DNA from: Methanococcoides orientis
GTDB lineage: Archaea; Halobacteriota; Methanosarcinia; Methanosarcinales; Methanosarcinaceae
Direction: 5' to 3'
Assembly (NCBI RefSeq): GCF_021184045.1
Contig: NZ_CP073710.1
Span: 744,001-808,000, forward strand
Length of the DNA stretch: 64,000 nucleotides
The notes beneath the pieces are model-generated. The model searched no databases. It was not told the DNA's origin and saw only the letters and a program-made list of their open reading frames with translations. The position numbers were made by a program, and so were the translations under genes. Shown here piece by piece: positions 50,544 through 59,808 of the stretch (position 1 is its first letter; each line of letters starts with the position of its first letter).

Positions 50544-50804
50544 CTAATAGTGGGAATTATTCAATATTTATAAGTTTGGGCAGTATGATCGTATTTTCGA
50601 ATTGCAATCCTGCATTATAAATAAAAAAAGACAATATATAAATTAATCAAAATATAAACAGATTGGATGAATTAATTGTATATTGCGCATCATACATTAA
50701 TCATATACCATTTATCGTATACTTCATGTTATATATCCTGAAAGTGGATAATTATCCGTAATAAGTGATAAACAAAAAAAGAATGAAAAAGGACCAATCT
50801 GTAA

Positions 50805-52028
50805 TCAGATCGCATCCTTTCCGATCTGTGCGATCGTTTTGTCAATGTCTTCTGCAAGCTCTTCAGGAAGGCCGGTTATGCCCACATCAAGGAAACCACG
50901 AACGATCATTCCTACAGAATCCTCTTCGGAAAGTCCACGTGCCATCAGGTATTCTACCTGTTCTTTTGCGATCCTTCCGACTGCAGCTTCGTGTGTAAGC
51001 TCCACATCATCTACATTTGCTTCAAGTATTGGAATTGCACGCTGTGTACCTTTGTTGTTAAGTACAAGTCCATGGCATTCCAGATGACCTTTTGAATGCG
51101 GTTCGTTTGCAACCATCTCTCCCCTGGCAGTGATCGTACCACCTGTAGTGATGGTCCTTGAAACAAGCTCTGCCTTTGTGTTTGGAGCATTAAAAATTAC
51201 CCTGCTTCCAAGATCAAGTTCTGAACCGGGGTGTGCAACAGCAATAGTATGGAACCTTGCAAAAGCACCCTCTCCGTTCAGGATGGCAGTTGGGTAGGAC
51301 TGAATTGACCTCACAGGCTTTAGCAGGATATAGTTGTTAACAAACGTTGCACCTTCTTCGAGATGGATAGCAGTCCTTGGGCGTACGCCTATATCTTCGG
51401 CCCAGTTGTGTATCATTGTGAAGTTAAGGACACCGCCTTTCTTGACGTATATCTCTGAAATTCCAAGGTGCATTGCCCTTTCCACGCCTTTCTTGGTAGT
51501 ACATCCTGTAATGACATCAAGCTGTGCGTCTTCCTCTACAATAAGGATGTTGTGAACGGTCTGTGTCGCGTCCTTATGACCCGTTACAAGACAGGTCTGT
51601 ACTGGCATAGAGCTTTTCTTACCTGCAGGTGCACGAATGAAATAACCATTAGCATTCTCAAGATAGCTTTTTGCAGTGTACTTATCAGCATCCACAGAAA
51701 CAAGCTTCCATGAATATTCCTCCAGCCAGTCATGCTTCTCCATTGCTTCATGCAGGGACATCAGTTCAATATCAGGATCATTGATCGAAGAATGGGATAT
51801 TGCATTGTCCAGCATCAGGAAACTGCCTGAACGCTCTTTCTCATCAGGGAGAACACCTACATTGAGAAGTGTCTGCTTAAACTCACTGTCGAGGTCCTCA
51901 AGATCTTCAGTTTGAGTTACTTCTCTTGTACCGACCTCAAATTCGTTGAGATCGAAGTCCTCTCCATACATTGCAGTCTTTGCTATGGCTTTTTCAGCCT
52001 TTTCCTTTAAAGCTGTCCCCGTTTGCAT
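50805..52028 (-). CDS. sufB: SufB/SufD-type Fe-S scaffold protein
   Basis: 407 aa. It shows the SufBD beta-helix core: ILIVEEDAQLDVITGCT, YVKKGGVLNFTMIHNWAED, HLEEGATFVNNYILLKPV, and LNNKGTQRAIPILEANVDDV followed by the conserved LTHEAAVGRIAKEQVEYLMARGLSE. It is the single SufB-like protein of archaea that lack SufD, SufS and SufE, the minimal SUF-like (SMS) system. It assembles [Fe-S] clusters with SufC. Its start overlaps the end of sufC by 22 nt. A GGGGACAGC sequence at the start serves poorly as a ribosome site, so coupling with sufC is likely. Confidence 0.93.
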   Translation of the reverse strand: MQTGTALKEKAEKAIAKTAMYGEDFDLNEFEVGTREVTQTEDLEDLDSEFKQTLLNVGVLPDEKERSGSFLMLDNAISHSSINDPDIELMSLHEAMEKHDWLEEYSWKLVSVDADKYTAKSYLENANGYFIRAPAGKKSSMPVQTCLVTGHKDATQTVHNILIVEEDAQLDVITGCTTKKGVERAMHLGISEIYVKKGGVLNFTMIHNWAEDIGVRPRTAIHLEEGATFVNNYILLKPVRSIQSYPTAILNGEGAFARFHTIAVAHPGSELDLGSRVIFNAPNTKAELVSRTITTGGTITARGEMVANEPHSKGHLECHGLVLNNKGTQRAIPILEANVDDVELTHEAAVGRIAKEQVEYLMARGLSEEDSVGMIVRGFLDVGITGLPEELAEDIDKTIAQIGKDAI

Positions 52029-52756
52029 TTAATGCACTCTCCATATCCCTGACTCTTTATTTCCTTAAGCATTTCACGTGGATGACCTTTGCACACAACA
52101 GCACCATTGCAAAGTATGTAGCCCATATCCGGCTCAACATAGTCCAATACCTGACCGGTATGCGTTATGATAAGTGCGGAATTTCCCCTTCTGTTATGGT
52201 CAACAAAACAGTTGGACTTGCTTTTCAGAAGTTCATCTATAGTCTTGCCTATTTCTTCGATGCTCACAAGGTCAACACCGGACTCCGGCTCATCGAGCAG
52301 ATACATGCATGGGTTTTGTGCTGATAATTGTAATAATTCAGACCTCTTGATCTCTCCACCAGAAAAACCAACATTGACGTCTCTTTCCATGAAACGCTCC
52401 ATATCAAGCTTCTTTGCGACCGCTTCAGTGTCGAGACTATTGTCCGTTGATATTGCACTCACGAGTGTTTCGAGCTTAACACCTGTCATGTTAGGTGGTC
52501 TCTGGGTCATGATACCCAATCCTCGTTTTGCTCTTTCATCAACTGAAAGGTTAGTTATGTCCTCACCTTTGAATATTATCTGCCCACTAACAATATTGTA
52601 ACCGCTAAATCCCATAAGCGTCATGAGAAGTGCGGATTTACCAGCTCCGTTGGGGCCGAAAAGAACAGTGGTGCTACCCTGCTCTACTTTGAGATTGACT
52701 TTGTTCAGGATAGTCCTGCCACCAATCTCAACTACCAGATCTTTTACCTCGAGCAT
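52007..52756 (-). CDS. sufC: SufC Fe-S assembly ATPase
   Basis: 249 aa. ABC ATPase of the SufC branch: Walker A GPNGAGKSALLMTLMGF, Q-loop region ITNLSVDERAKRGLGIMTQR, signature FSGGEIKRSELLQL, Walker B CMYLLDEPESGVD and H-loop ALIITHTG. SufC moves the SufB scaffold during cluster assembly. The family's usual FVDHNRRGNS stretch is short. It is the first gene of a sufCB unit; no cysteine desulfurase is near, as is normal for methanogens that use sulfide directly. Confidence 0.95.
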   Translation of the reverse strand: MLEVKDLVVEIGGRTILNKVNLKVEQGSTTVLFGPNGAGKSALLMTLMGFSGYNIVSGQIIFKGEDITNLSVDERAKRGLGIMTQRPPNMTGVKLETLVSAISTDNSLDTEAVAKKLDMERFMERDVNVGFSGGEIKRSELLQLSAQNPCMYLLDEPESGVDLVSIEEIGKTIDELLKSKSNCFVDHNRRGNSALIITHTGQVLDYVEPDMGYILCNGAVVCKGHPREMLKEIKSQGYGECIKCKRGQL

Positions 52757-53451
52757 GTTTCCTCCAATTTTTTGAAGAGATATTAATTACCTATGAATTT
52801 AACACAAAAATTACAGATCAAATCTAACCAGTTACTAATAACTGAGAATCTGTAGCATTCCATAGCATTTTTCAAATCAGAACATGAGTATCTGTTACTT
52901 AGTTCTATCGACAAAAATGTTCAGGCCGTTAGTCTAATAGACATTACTGATAAGCTTTTGTGTTTGAGTTAACGGCGTGAAATGGGGATTGATCGAATAT
53001 ATAGCTTATCTTCAGAAAATGAGAACGAATTCCGGCAAAGTAACTGCTATTTCCGAAAGATAATCTCAGCGATTTTTGGGAATATTTATATGAAACTTTA
53101 ATTTCAAGTTGAAAATGGGTAAAATTGTTTATACTATTGCCATTTCTTCAACAGACTTTATATGCATTGAGTTTGTTTAATACCATAAACAAATATGCTC
53201 ATGGTTTGTTATTAAAAAAATTAGTTCCACTTTTTTGAATGATAAATTATATTGATCATATTTGGCTAATCTTCCAACAAATAATATCAGTGAACTTTAT
53301 GGAATTATATCCCATTAAGTGTGCAGGTGATTTGTAACAATTCACATATTTCACATTATTTGTTTATAGAATAGGACAGAATGTTATACATACATTCTAA
53401 TTATCTACACACTAACAACGAGGAATTAATCTGGCGAATTATAGAAGCAAT
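52757..53451. other. 695-nt AT-rich intergenic region upstream of aIF1A
   Basis: No gene on either strand. It holds the divergent promoters of sufCB and aIF1A: TTTATAG near 53364 is the TATA candidate for aIF1A. GTTAACGGCG near 52967 repeats half of the copZ-nadA box. Otherwise nothing is recognised. The length is unusual for a region between two housekeeping genes. Confidence 0.4.
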
Positions 53452-53772
53452 ATGAGGAAAAATAAGGGTGCAAGCGGCAAAGCTTCCGATACTCCGGAAG
53501 TTACAAGAGTTCGTACCCCACGAAAGGATAAAAATGAGATCTTAGCAACTGTTGGTACATTGCTTGGTGGAAAAAGAGTCACATTACAATGCATGGATGG
53601 CGTTGTAAGAATGGGTAGGATCCCTGGTTCAAAGAAAAAAAGGATGTGGGTTCGCGAAGGCGATATTGTAATAGTTACTCCATGGTCTTTCCAGGATTCA
53701 AAAGCTGATGTGATCTGGAAGTACACAATGCCACAGGTAAACTGGCTTCAGCGCAAGGGTTACCTGAAATAA
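53452..53772 (+). CDS. eif1A: Translation initiation factor aIF1A
   Basis: 106 aa, the normal size. S1/OB fold: [56 protein letters not shown] and the closing [20 protein letters not shown]. It binds the A site of the small ribosomal subunit and helps scanning-free archaeal initiation. The N-terminal basic tail ([11 protein letters not shown]) contacts the decoding site. Transcribed alone, with a terminator at 53775. Confidence 0.97.
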   Translation: MRKNKGASGKASDTPEVTRVRTPRKDKNEILATVGTLLGGKRVTLQCMDGVVRMGRIPGSKKKRMWVREGDIVIVTPWSFQDSKADVIWKYTMPQVNWLQRKGYLK

Positions 53773-53774
53773 AT

Positions 53775-53796
53775 AATGAATGTATGATCATTCATT
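53775..53796 (+). terminator. Terminator of aIF1A
   Basis: AATGAATG and CATTCATT form an 8-bp stem around a 6-nt loop, 2 nt after the stop, followed by a T-rich run. Confidence 0.65.
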
Positions 53797-54142
53797 ATTT
53801 CTTTTCATAATCTATTCCTATAATCTGTTCTCAGTATCAAATTTTATTTAATATAATTATTGATTCTCATTATTTTGTTAAATTTAGTAACCATGCCAGT
53901 AGCTATGCCCATATTTCAACTAGATTGAGAAATATGGAGGGATGAGAATAAAGGTGATTATAGATCGAAAAACGATATTATAATTTAGAAATACAATTCA
54001 AAATAAGAATCAATATGATCAAGAATCACATAAACAAGAATTAGAATAAATGAGACTAACAGAAACTAAAACTAATATCAAAAAAGTGATAATGAAAGAT
54101 CGAATAATACGATCTTCCACTATTGAGCTTATAAAGCTGTAA
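53797..54142. other. AT-rich gap between aIF1A and the TRAM gene
   Basis: No gene seen. It is rich in AATA/ATAAG words between two convergent genes, which explains its lack of promoters. Nothing else is recognised. Confidence 0.35.
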
Positions 54143-54334
54143 TTAAACGAGCTCGCCGAATGCGAACTTTCTCATGACCTTGGTAACTTTGATTGTTACT
54201 TCGTCGCCGACCTTTGCGCCTGGGACGAAAATTACGAAACCGCTTACTCTAGCGATTCCATCGCCTTCTCTTGCGATATCTTCAATTGTTACGTCGTATG
54301 TCTCGCCAGCTTCTACTGGTGCAGTGGATTCCAT
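54143..54334 (-). CDS. Single-TRAM-domain RNA-binding protein
   Basis: 63 aa from ATG 54334. The TRAM fold fills the protein: GETYDVTIEDIAREGDGIAR, FVIFVPGAKVGDEVTIKVT and the FAFGELV end. Stand-alone TRAM proteins of methanogens act as RNA chaperones, and Ctr3 of Methanococcoides burtonii is cold-responsive and binds rRNA and tRNA. An N-terminal extension into the upstream hydrophobic sequence is possible but implausible for a soluble chaperone. It lies alone. Its promoter would fall in the 383 nt up to 54718. Confidence 0.88.
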   Translation of the reverse strand: MESTAPVEAGETYDVTIEDIAREGDGIARVSGFVIFVPGAKVGDEVTIKVTKVMRKFAFGELV

Positions 54335-54717
54335 GTTATTGAACAAATATTTCACTTCCTTTAAAGTGCTTAAAAAGATAATAACCAGACTAGTAAACAT
54401 AAGGAGAAATAGCAAAACAGTTAAAGCAATACCATCCAAACCTATATATTCATCAAAGCAGCGTTAATCCTCTAAAAGCAATCTAAAGACACCTTATTTA
54501 CATATAAAGCTTTTGGATAATATTATCGACATCAACTGAAAAGAAAACAGATCGATAATTTTGGTTTTGCCTTATCTTAAGTAGTTATTTAAAAATAAAT
54601 ATAAAAAACTAGGAGATATTCGAAATTCTTTTATACAATGCTATTAATAGGTTTGAATGCTCAACATACAATATATTTAAAAAATCAAATACATAGAGTA
54701 TTGGGGGATCTATACAG

Positions 54718-54924
54718 ATGAAATCTAAATACTATTCATATAGTCTAATAATATTAGCATATGCATCACTTGGTTTACTAGCAGAAACACTCATTCATTT
54801 GGAAATGAATGCAATGAAATCCGGGGTGAGCGTATTCTTTGAAAGTAACACATATCTTATAATAGCTCCTTTAATGGTCATGATAGGATATGCTGCAGTT
54901 AAGACGCTTAAATTAGCTGAGTAA
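54718..54924 (+). CDS. Small two-helix membrane protein, unknown function
   Basis: 68 aa. Two hydrophobic segments (YSLIILAYASLGLLAETLI and YLIIAPLMVMIGYAAVKTL) with a polar linker (HLEMNAMKSGVSVFFESN) between. Basic residues at both ends suggest an in-in topology. GGGGGATC lies 8 nt before the ATG, and a terminator follows directly, so it is a real single-gene transcript. No family recognised. Confidence 0.65.
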   Translation: MKSKYYSYSLIILAYASLGLLAETLIHLEMNAMKSGVSVFFESNTYLIIAPLMVMIGYAAVKTLKLAE

Positions 54925-54926
54925 GA

Positions 54927-54945
54927 TCAAGGATTCATTCCTTGA
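54927..54945 (+). terminator. Terminator of the 68-aa gene
   Basis: TCAAGGA-TTCAT-TCCTTGA stem-loop beginning 2 nt after the stop codon. Confidence 0.6.
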
Positions 54946-55223
54946 CCATGATGTTATTATTCATTTAACCTTATATATTCCGTCATCTCTACATTATATG
55001 CAACGTAATTCTTATTCTGATAATTGATCTTTCTGACATTCACCCCTATTTTGATAATCTAAATGTCGATCATCCCATTGTAATCCTTATATATAGTTTA
55101 ATAGAAAAACTATAGAATGGTATTATTGTGTAGCAGATGCTGTATTTGCTATAAAAGGGGAAATTAACAATTAATAAAGATTCTAAAATATTTCAGGATG
55201 GGGACAGCTCGCCTCAAAAAGGC

Positions 55224-56639
55224 TTGGATCTTAATGAAATTATCACAAGAAGCTCAAAAAGTGTGTGTCCGGAATGCCTTAAAGTCATTGATTGCCAGAT
55301 GATACTGCATGAGAATAAGGTATTTTTACTTAAAAATTGTGATGAGCACGGGTCGTTCGAAACTCTTGTTTATTCGGATGCAAAAGCCTATCTTGATGCA
55401 TTAAAGAGCAATAAGCCCAGTTCAAAACCTCTGCATTACCAAAGCCCTGTTTCTAAAGGATGTCCCCTTGATTGCGGATTATGTGCAGATCATCAACAGC
55501 ACACATGCGTTGGAATCGTAGAAATAACCGACACGTGCAATCTGAATTGCCCGGTATGTTTTGCAGACTCAAGAGGAAATTTTACGCTGCCTTTTGAAAA
55601 GGTAAAGGAGATGATAGACCTTTACGTTAAGTGTGAGAAGGAACCCGAGGTGCTCCAGATAAGTGGGGGTGAACCAACATTGCATCCGGATATCTTAAGG
55701 ATCCTGGAATATATGGGCCAAAAGAATATCATATACCCGGTTCTGAACACCAACGGATTAAAACTTGCTGACATGGATTTTGCAGAAAAGATAGCATCTA
55801 CCGTACAAAATGATGGATCCGGAATTGGTAAACCAGTCATTTATTTTCAGTTCGACGGGTTAGATGATAAGACCTATACTACCCTCAGAGGAAGACCTCT
55901 GCTCGATATCAAAATGAAGGCTCTTGAAAACTGTGAAAAACTTGGTTTGACAGTTGCTCTGGTAGCCACCATTGTCAAGGGAGTAAATGATCAGGAAATT
56001 GGTCATATCATAGATCTTGCCCTCCGGAAAACAAACATCAAAATGGTCAATTTCCAGCCAGCTACAATAACCGGAAGATATGAACTGGAAAAAAAGACCG
56101 AAACGAGACTAACCATTCCTGAAATATTAGATGAGATCGAGGATCAGACAGGAGGAGTGCTAAACAAAGATAACTTCATTAGCATCCCTTGCCCCCATCC
56201 GACCTGTTCAGTTTGTGCCTATGTTTACGACCACATGGGAAAAAAGGTATCACTAACTAAGTTCCTGAATTCCAGTGCCTGTCGGGACCTTCTTGTTGAC
56301 CGCACTGTTGCAGATTTTAAAGTTGTATCCAAGATTGAAAGATCGATCAATACTCTGAATGTGCTTATGTCCAAAACTAACAAGTGTTGTGGCGATGGAA
56401 CGCAGAAATGTAATTGCACTTTGTTCCCGGGCATGGTTTCAGATGCCGGTAAAATGATAGACAACATAACTCTCATCTCAGTCCATGCGTTTATGGACGA
56501 ATATAATTTTGATCTGGAAAGATCGAAGAAATGCTGTATAACAGAGATCCTCCCTAATGGCCAGATGATACCATTCTGCGTGTACAACATACTCTACAGG
56601 GAAAAATTGACCTCCGAATTCAGGAGCATGTGTCAATAA
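55224..56639 (+). CDS. Radical SAM enzyme of the MJ0619/tetraether-synthase-like family
   Basis: 471 aa from TTG 55224. The frame is open upstream to 55155, and an ATT at 55170 with AAGGGG 9 nt before it may be the true start. N-terminal CPECLK...CDEHGSF and CPLDCGLCADHQQHTC bind extra metal clusters; the radical-SAM triad is CNLNCPVC (about residue 107), then ISGGEPTLHPD. C-terminal CPHPTCSVC, CCGDGTQKCNC add more cysteines. This pattern is that of MJ0619 homologues, which include the tetraether lipid synthase and a pterin methylase. It lies 49 nt before an arsM, so an arsenic-linked role is also possible. Confidence 0.85.
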   Translation: MDLNEIITRSSKSVCPECLKVIDCQMILHENKVFLLKNCDEHGSFETLVYSDAKAYLDALKSNKPSSKPLHYQSPVSKGCPLDCGLCADHQQHTCVGIVEITDTCNLNCPVCFADSRGNFTLPFEKVKEMIDLYVKCEKEPEVLQISGGEPTLHPDILRILEYMGQKNIIYPVLNTNGLKLADMDFAEKIASTVQNDGSGIGKPVIYFQFDGLDDKTYTTLRGRPLLDIKMKALENCEKLGLTVALVATIVKGVNDQEIGHIIDLALRKTNIKMVNFQPATITGRYELEKKTETRLTIPEILDEIEDQTGGVLNKDNFISIPCPHPTCSVCAYVYDHMGKKVSLTKFLNSSACRDLLVDRTVADFKVVSKIERSINTLNVLMSKTNKCCGDGTQKCNCTLFPGMVSDAGKMIDNITLISVHAFMDEYNFDLERSKKCCITEILPNGQMIPFCVYNILYREKLTSEFRSMCQ

Positions 56640-56688
56640 TGAAGTTATCAGGAATAATGATCATACAATATATCCAATATCGAGGGCT

Positions 56689-57543
56689 ATGATGGATCCA
56701 AAAGAAATAAAGAAAATGGTAAAGGAAGGTTACACCGAAATAGCAAGAACAGGCTTACCCTGCTGTCCAACTTCAAATTCATGTTGCGATCTTAGTGGCA
56801 TTGCGGAGGATATCAGTCGTGAAGTGGGCTATTCAGACAAAGACCTTGAGGAGAGCCCGGAAGGCGCAAACCTTGGCCTTGGTTGTGGGAACCCCACTGC
56901 ACTGGCATCTCTGAAATTGGGTGAGACTGTTCTAGACCTGGGTTCAGGTGCAGGCTTTGATTGTTTTCTTGCTGCCGCCAGGGTGGGAAAAGAGGGAAAG
57001 GTCATCGGCGTAGATATGACTCCGGATATGATCGATAAAGCCACTGAAAATGCCTCTAAAGGAGACTACACTAATGTGGAATTCAGACTGGGGGATATTG
57101 AAGACCTACCAGTTACTGATAATTCCATTGATGTTGTGATCTCTAATTGTGTGATCAACCTCTCCCCTTCCAAGGATAAAGTATTCAGAGAGATATTCAG
57201 GGTCCTGAAAGAAGGTGGGCGTTTCATTATTTCGGACATTGCCCTCTTAAGCCCCATTCCAGACAGGATCAGGGAATCCGCAGAAGCATACATCAGTTGT
57301 ATTTCAGGTGCGATCTTAAAGAAAGACTATCTGGCCATCATCAAAAGATCCGGATTTGCAGATATTGAGATAATAGAAGAAACAACCTATCCGTTTGACC
57401 TGATCGTTGCAATGATCTCCCCTGATGAAATGAGTTCTATCCTGAAGGACATGAACCTCTCTATGGAAGAAGCAGAAGAGATGACAGGTTCTGTAGTTAG
57501 CATTGAAGTCGGTGGGACAAAACCATCCTTATCTTCCATGTAA
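56689..57543 (+). CDS. arsM: Arsenite S-adenosylmethionine methyltransferase
   Basis: 284 aa. ArsM family: N-terminal thiolate cluster GLPCCPTSNSCC (about residues 23-34), LGLGCGNPTALASLKLGETV, SAM motif DLGSGAGFDCFLAA, and the two arsenic-binding cysteines in VVISNCVINLSPSK and AYISCISGAI. It methylates As(III) to mono-, di- and trimethyl forms, some of them volatile, as seen in methanogens. It directly follows the radical SAM gene. A terminator at 57556 ends the unit. No arsR or arsB is near. Confidence 0.93.
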   Translation: MMDPKEIKKMVKEGYTEIARTGLPCCPTSNSCCDLSGIAEDISREVGYSDKDLEESPEGANLGLGCGNPTALASLKLGETVLDLGSGAGFDCFLAAARVGKEGKVIGVDMTPDMIDKATENASKGDYTNVEFRLGDIEDLPVTDNSIDVVISNCVINLSPSKDKVFREIFRVLKEGGRFIISDIALLSPIPDRIRESAEAYISCISGAILKKDYLAIIKRSGFADIEIIEETTYPFDLIVAMISPDEMSSILKDMNLSMEEAEEMTGSVVSIEVGGTKPSLSSM

Positions 57544-57555
57544 ACTTCATATAGG

Positions 57556-57576
57556 GCCTTCGATCTTATTGAAGGC
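57556..57576 (+). terminator. Terminator of arsM
   Basis: GCCTTC (57556-57561) pairs with GAAGGC (57571-57576), 13 nt after the stop, followed by a T-rich run around 57588-57601. Confidence 0.65.
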
Positions 57577-57733
57577 TCAGACACAATTTATTTTTTCTTT
57601 TTGAAAACACATTAATTTATGCAGAATCTATGTTCCTGCTTTATTTTGTAGTGTTACAAATAATGCATAGATACATGCATAGGTGGATGCATAAATATGA
57701 ATCTAAATAGAAGTCTAAATTTATACAAAAAAA

Positions 57734-59077
57734 TCAATCCAGAGGCTTTATTTTCGATAATATCAGATCTGACAATTCCATTCTCTGTTTAAACTCAGTT
57801 TCAAGCATGAGATCTTTCACTAATTGTTCAGCCTCAGGATCATTGATAAGCATTAACATATCTCCGAAATATTCCGGAATATAGTATTCCGTATTTCCAG
57901 CCTCGATCGCATTCCTGTATTCATCCCTTACCTGATCATCAAAATATTCTGCTTCATGACAGAGGAGTTTGAGAATCAGTTCAACTACGCCCTGTTCCTT
58001 CTCTAGGACAGCTATGCTAACAAACGGAGGGATAAATATACTTAAAAAATAGAATGTACGATTTATTGAATTCTCAGGATCGTACCAGATATGAAGCTCA
58101 TCCAGGATTTCACAATTCTTCTGCTCCCTCAATGGGTCGGAAACAGGATGGTTCTCAAAGACAGCAAGAATGTCCTGTAACTTTTCTTTTAGTTTCTGGA
58201 ATATCATATCCCGGCCCAATAAGTTAGCTGGCTCGAGATGTTTCCACCCCGGAGCAAAATAGAATGGAACAACAAAGGCCTCCTCATCGGTGTCCGGGTA
58301 ATAAAGTGTGCCAGATTCCCCTGTAACAATATCGAAATAAGGTATCCTTAATCTAAGGCTATAACGAGCATTTTCCAGGGATGAAATGTTGATGACGACC
58401 TTATCTGCACCTTCACCTTTGGCACTGAATGTACGCTCAGGTTCATTGTTCAGCTTAAGCAATGGGTATTGCGTTTCATGTATGCTGAGCTCAGCCTCAA
58501 GCATAACAACGTTCAATGGAGCTGCCGGCAAGGAATAATCAATTGTGATTTCAGGTTCCCACTCTTCGATCTCCAAGAAGATCTCCTCCACAATAACTGA
58601 TCCGGAACCTGTATTGGCCAGTATGAACTGTAGTTCATTATCCCCCTGAGGGTAATCCAGAGCTAAAGTAGGCCTGATAATCCAGAGACATGAAGACTCC
58701 TTTTTCTCCATTAGCAATTGCCTTAGAAGAGAGATCTCATTTGCGATCTCATCCATTTGAATATTGTATGACATCAATTCGTTCTCAAATGAACTGGTCG
58801 AATCCTGAATACTGCTTAGCATTTCGATAGCATCAGAATAATCTCTGCCCATGCCCTGTTCTTCCCCGAAGGTACGCCTTATGGTAGAAGCAAGTACAGT
58901 ACCCAGAAGGGGTACAGGCATTTTACGAACTTCCTCACAAATAATGTTCAAAGCCACCTCGCCAGTTGATTCTTTCAATTTCTGTGGAAGGCTCTTAAGC
59001 ATAGAACCAATGTAATTCTGAGCCGACGAAATGATCGAGTCCTTAGAAACGTCCCCTTCTTTCAGATTACCAGACAT
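57734..59077 (-). CDS. Large protein of unknown function with coiled coil
   Basis: 447 aa from ATG 59077 (GGGG 7 nt upstream; the ATG at 59089 has no site). Residues 1-75 are amphipathic with a short hydrophobic stretch (VPLLGTVLASTIRRTFG). Residues 80-115 are a coiled coil (NELMSYNIQMDEIANEISLL). Then comes a beta-rich domain (LQFILANTGSGSVIVEEIFL, SLRLRIPYFDIVTG) and a helical C-terminus rich in Glu/Leu (AIEAGNTEYYIPEYFGDML). No catalytic motif or signal peptide. It stands alone. Toxin-like or scaffold roles are speculation; I do not recognise it. Confidence 0.65.
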   Translation of the reverse strand: MSGNLKEGDVSKDSIISSAQNYIGSMLKSLPQKLKESTGEVALNIICEEVRKMPVPLLGTVLASTIRRTFGEEQGMGRDYSDAIEMLSSIQDSTSSFENELMSYNIQMDEIANEISLLRQLLMEKKESSCLWIIRPTLALDYPQGDNELQFILANTGSGSVIVEEIFLEIEEWEPEITIDYSLPAAPLNVVMLEAELSIHETQYPLLKLNNEPERTFSAKGEGADKVVINISSLENARYSLRLRIPYFDIVTGESGTLYYPDTDEEAFVVPFYFAPGWKHLEPANLLGRDMIFQKLKEKLQDILAVFENHPVSDPLREQKNCEILDELHIWYDPENSINRTFYFLSIFIPPFVSIAVLEKEQGVVELILKLLCHEAEYFDDQVRDEYRNAIEAGNTEYYIPEYFGDMLMLINDPEAEQLVKDLMLETEFKQRMELSDLILSKIKPLD

Positions 59078-59229
59078 ATTATTCCCCATTTTTATTTTAG
59101 TGGGAAACTATATACCATTTCGTCTGGGAACGTCAAATTGAAAATGAAAATTGAGGATAAATTTAAAGTGAATTTAAGTTAAAATGAGGGGAAATTAAGA
59201 AACTGAAAGTGATAACATCAACAAAACAA

Positions 59230-59808
59230 TCAATCCCTTTTGATCCTTGCATGCCACCACACGTATTCAAATTCATCTAATAATAATTGCTCTTTCTCTT
59301 CATTAGTAGTAAAATTATTCCAATCGATATGGGTAGCCAGATCATAATTTATCTCAGTGTGGAATATCTTCATCATTGTACGACTGCCCCTTGCAGTCAG
59401 CGAGATCGAGCTGCCGGTAAATACAATATTTGTCCCATTCAACTCTTCTTGATGATCAAGAACTACAGGTATGATCTCAAAAATAGAATTGATCATTGCA
59501 TTACGCAAATGTTCGTTATCAGAATATGTCTTTTTTTCAAGGCCGATAACTACTGCATCAATGTCTTCGTAGTAACTTATTCCAACTATTCTTACCTCAG
59601 ACTCAAGTGATACTTCAGCTAATTCTGACATCAAAGTGTCTTCTATGGTTGGTATTTTATTTTGTGTAGATCCAGCTACCCCTCTTATGGATTCTGATGC
59701 ATCATCCATATCAATTAAAGTTACTGTAGTAAGCAACAGAATCACAATTGCCATACATAATATTAATTTGAAGACTGACCTCATCGATTTAGTACCCCGC
59801 ATATTCAT
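59230..59808 (-). CDS. Membrane-anchored or secreted protein, unknown function
   Basis: 192 aa. A basic N-terminus and one hydrophobic helix (FKLILCMAIVILLLTTVTLI, residues 13-32) form a signal anchor; the remaining 155 residues are outside. The exterior has alternating beta and helix (ESEVRIVGISYYEDIDAVVI, GTNIVFTGSSISLTARGSR, ending EFEYVWWHARIKRD). No Cys cluster or catalytic motif. It is 140 nt upstream of the 447-aa gene on the same strand and may be linked to it. Family not recognised. Confidence 0.65.
   Translation of the reverse strand: MNMRGTKSMRSVFKLILCMAIVILLLTTVTLIDMDDASESIRGVAGSTQNKIPTIEDTLMSELAEVSLESEVRIVGISYYEDIDAVVIGLEKKTYSDNEHLRNAMINSIFEIIPVVLDHQEELNGTNIVFTGSSISLTARGSRTMMKIFHTEINYDLATHIDWNNFTTNEEKEQLLLDEFEYVWWHARIKRD

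Noticed and set aside
50544-50546. TAG before the betaine-binding protein as a pyrrolysine codon
   Set aside because: The frame upstream of it is only a few codons long and carries no signal peptide, so read-through would not restore the gene.
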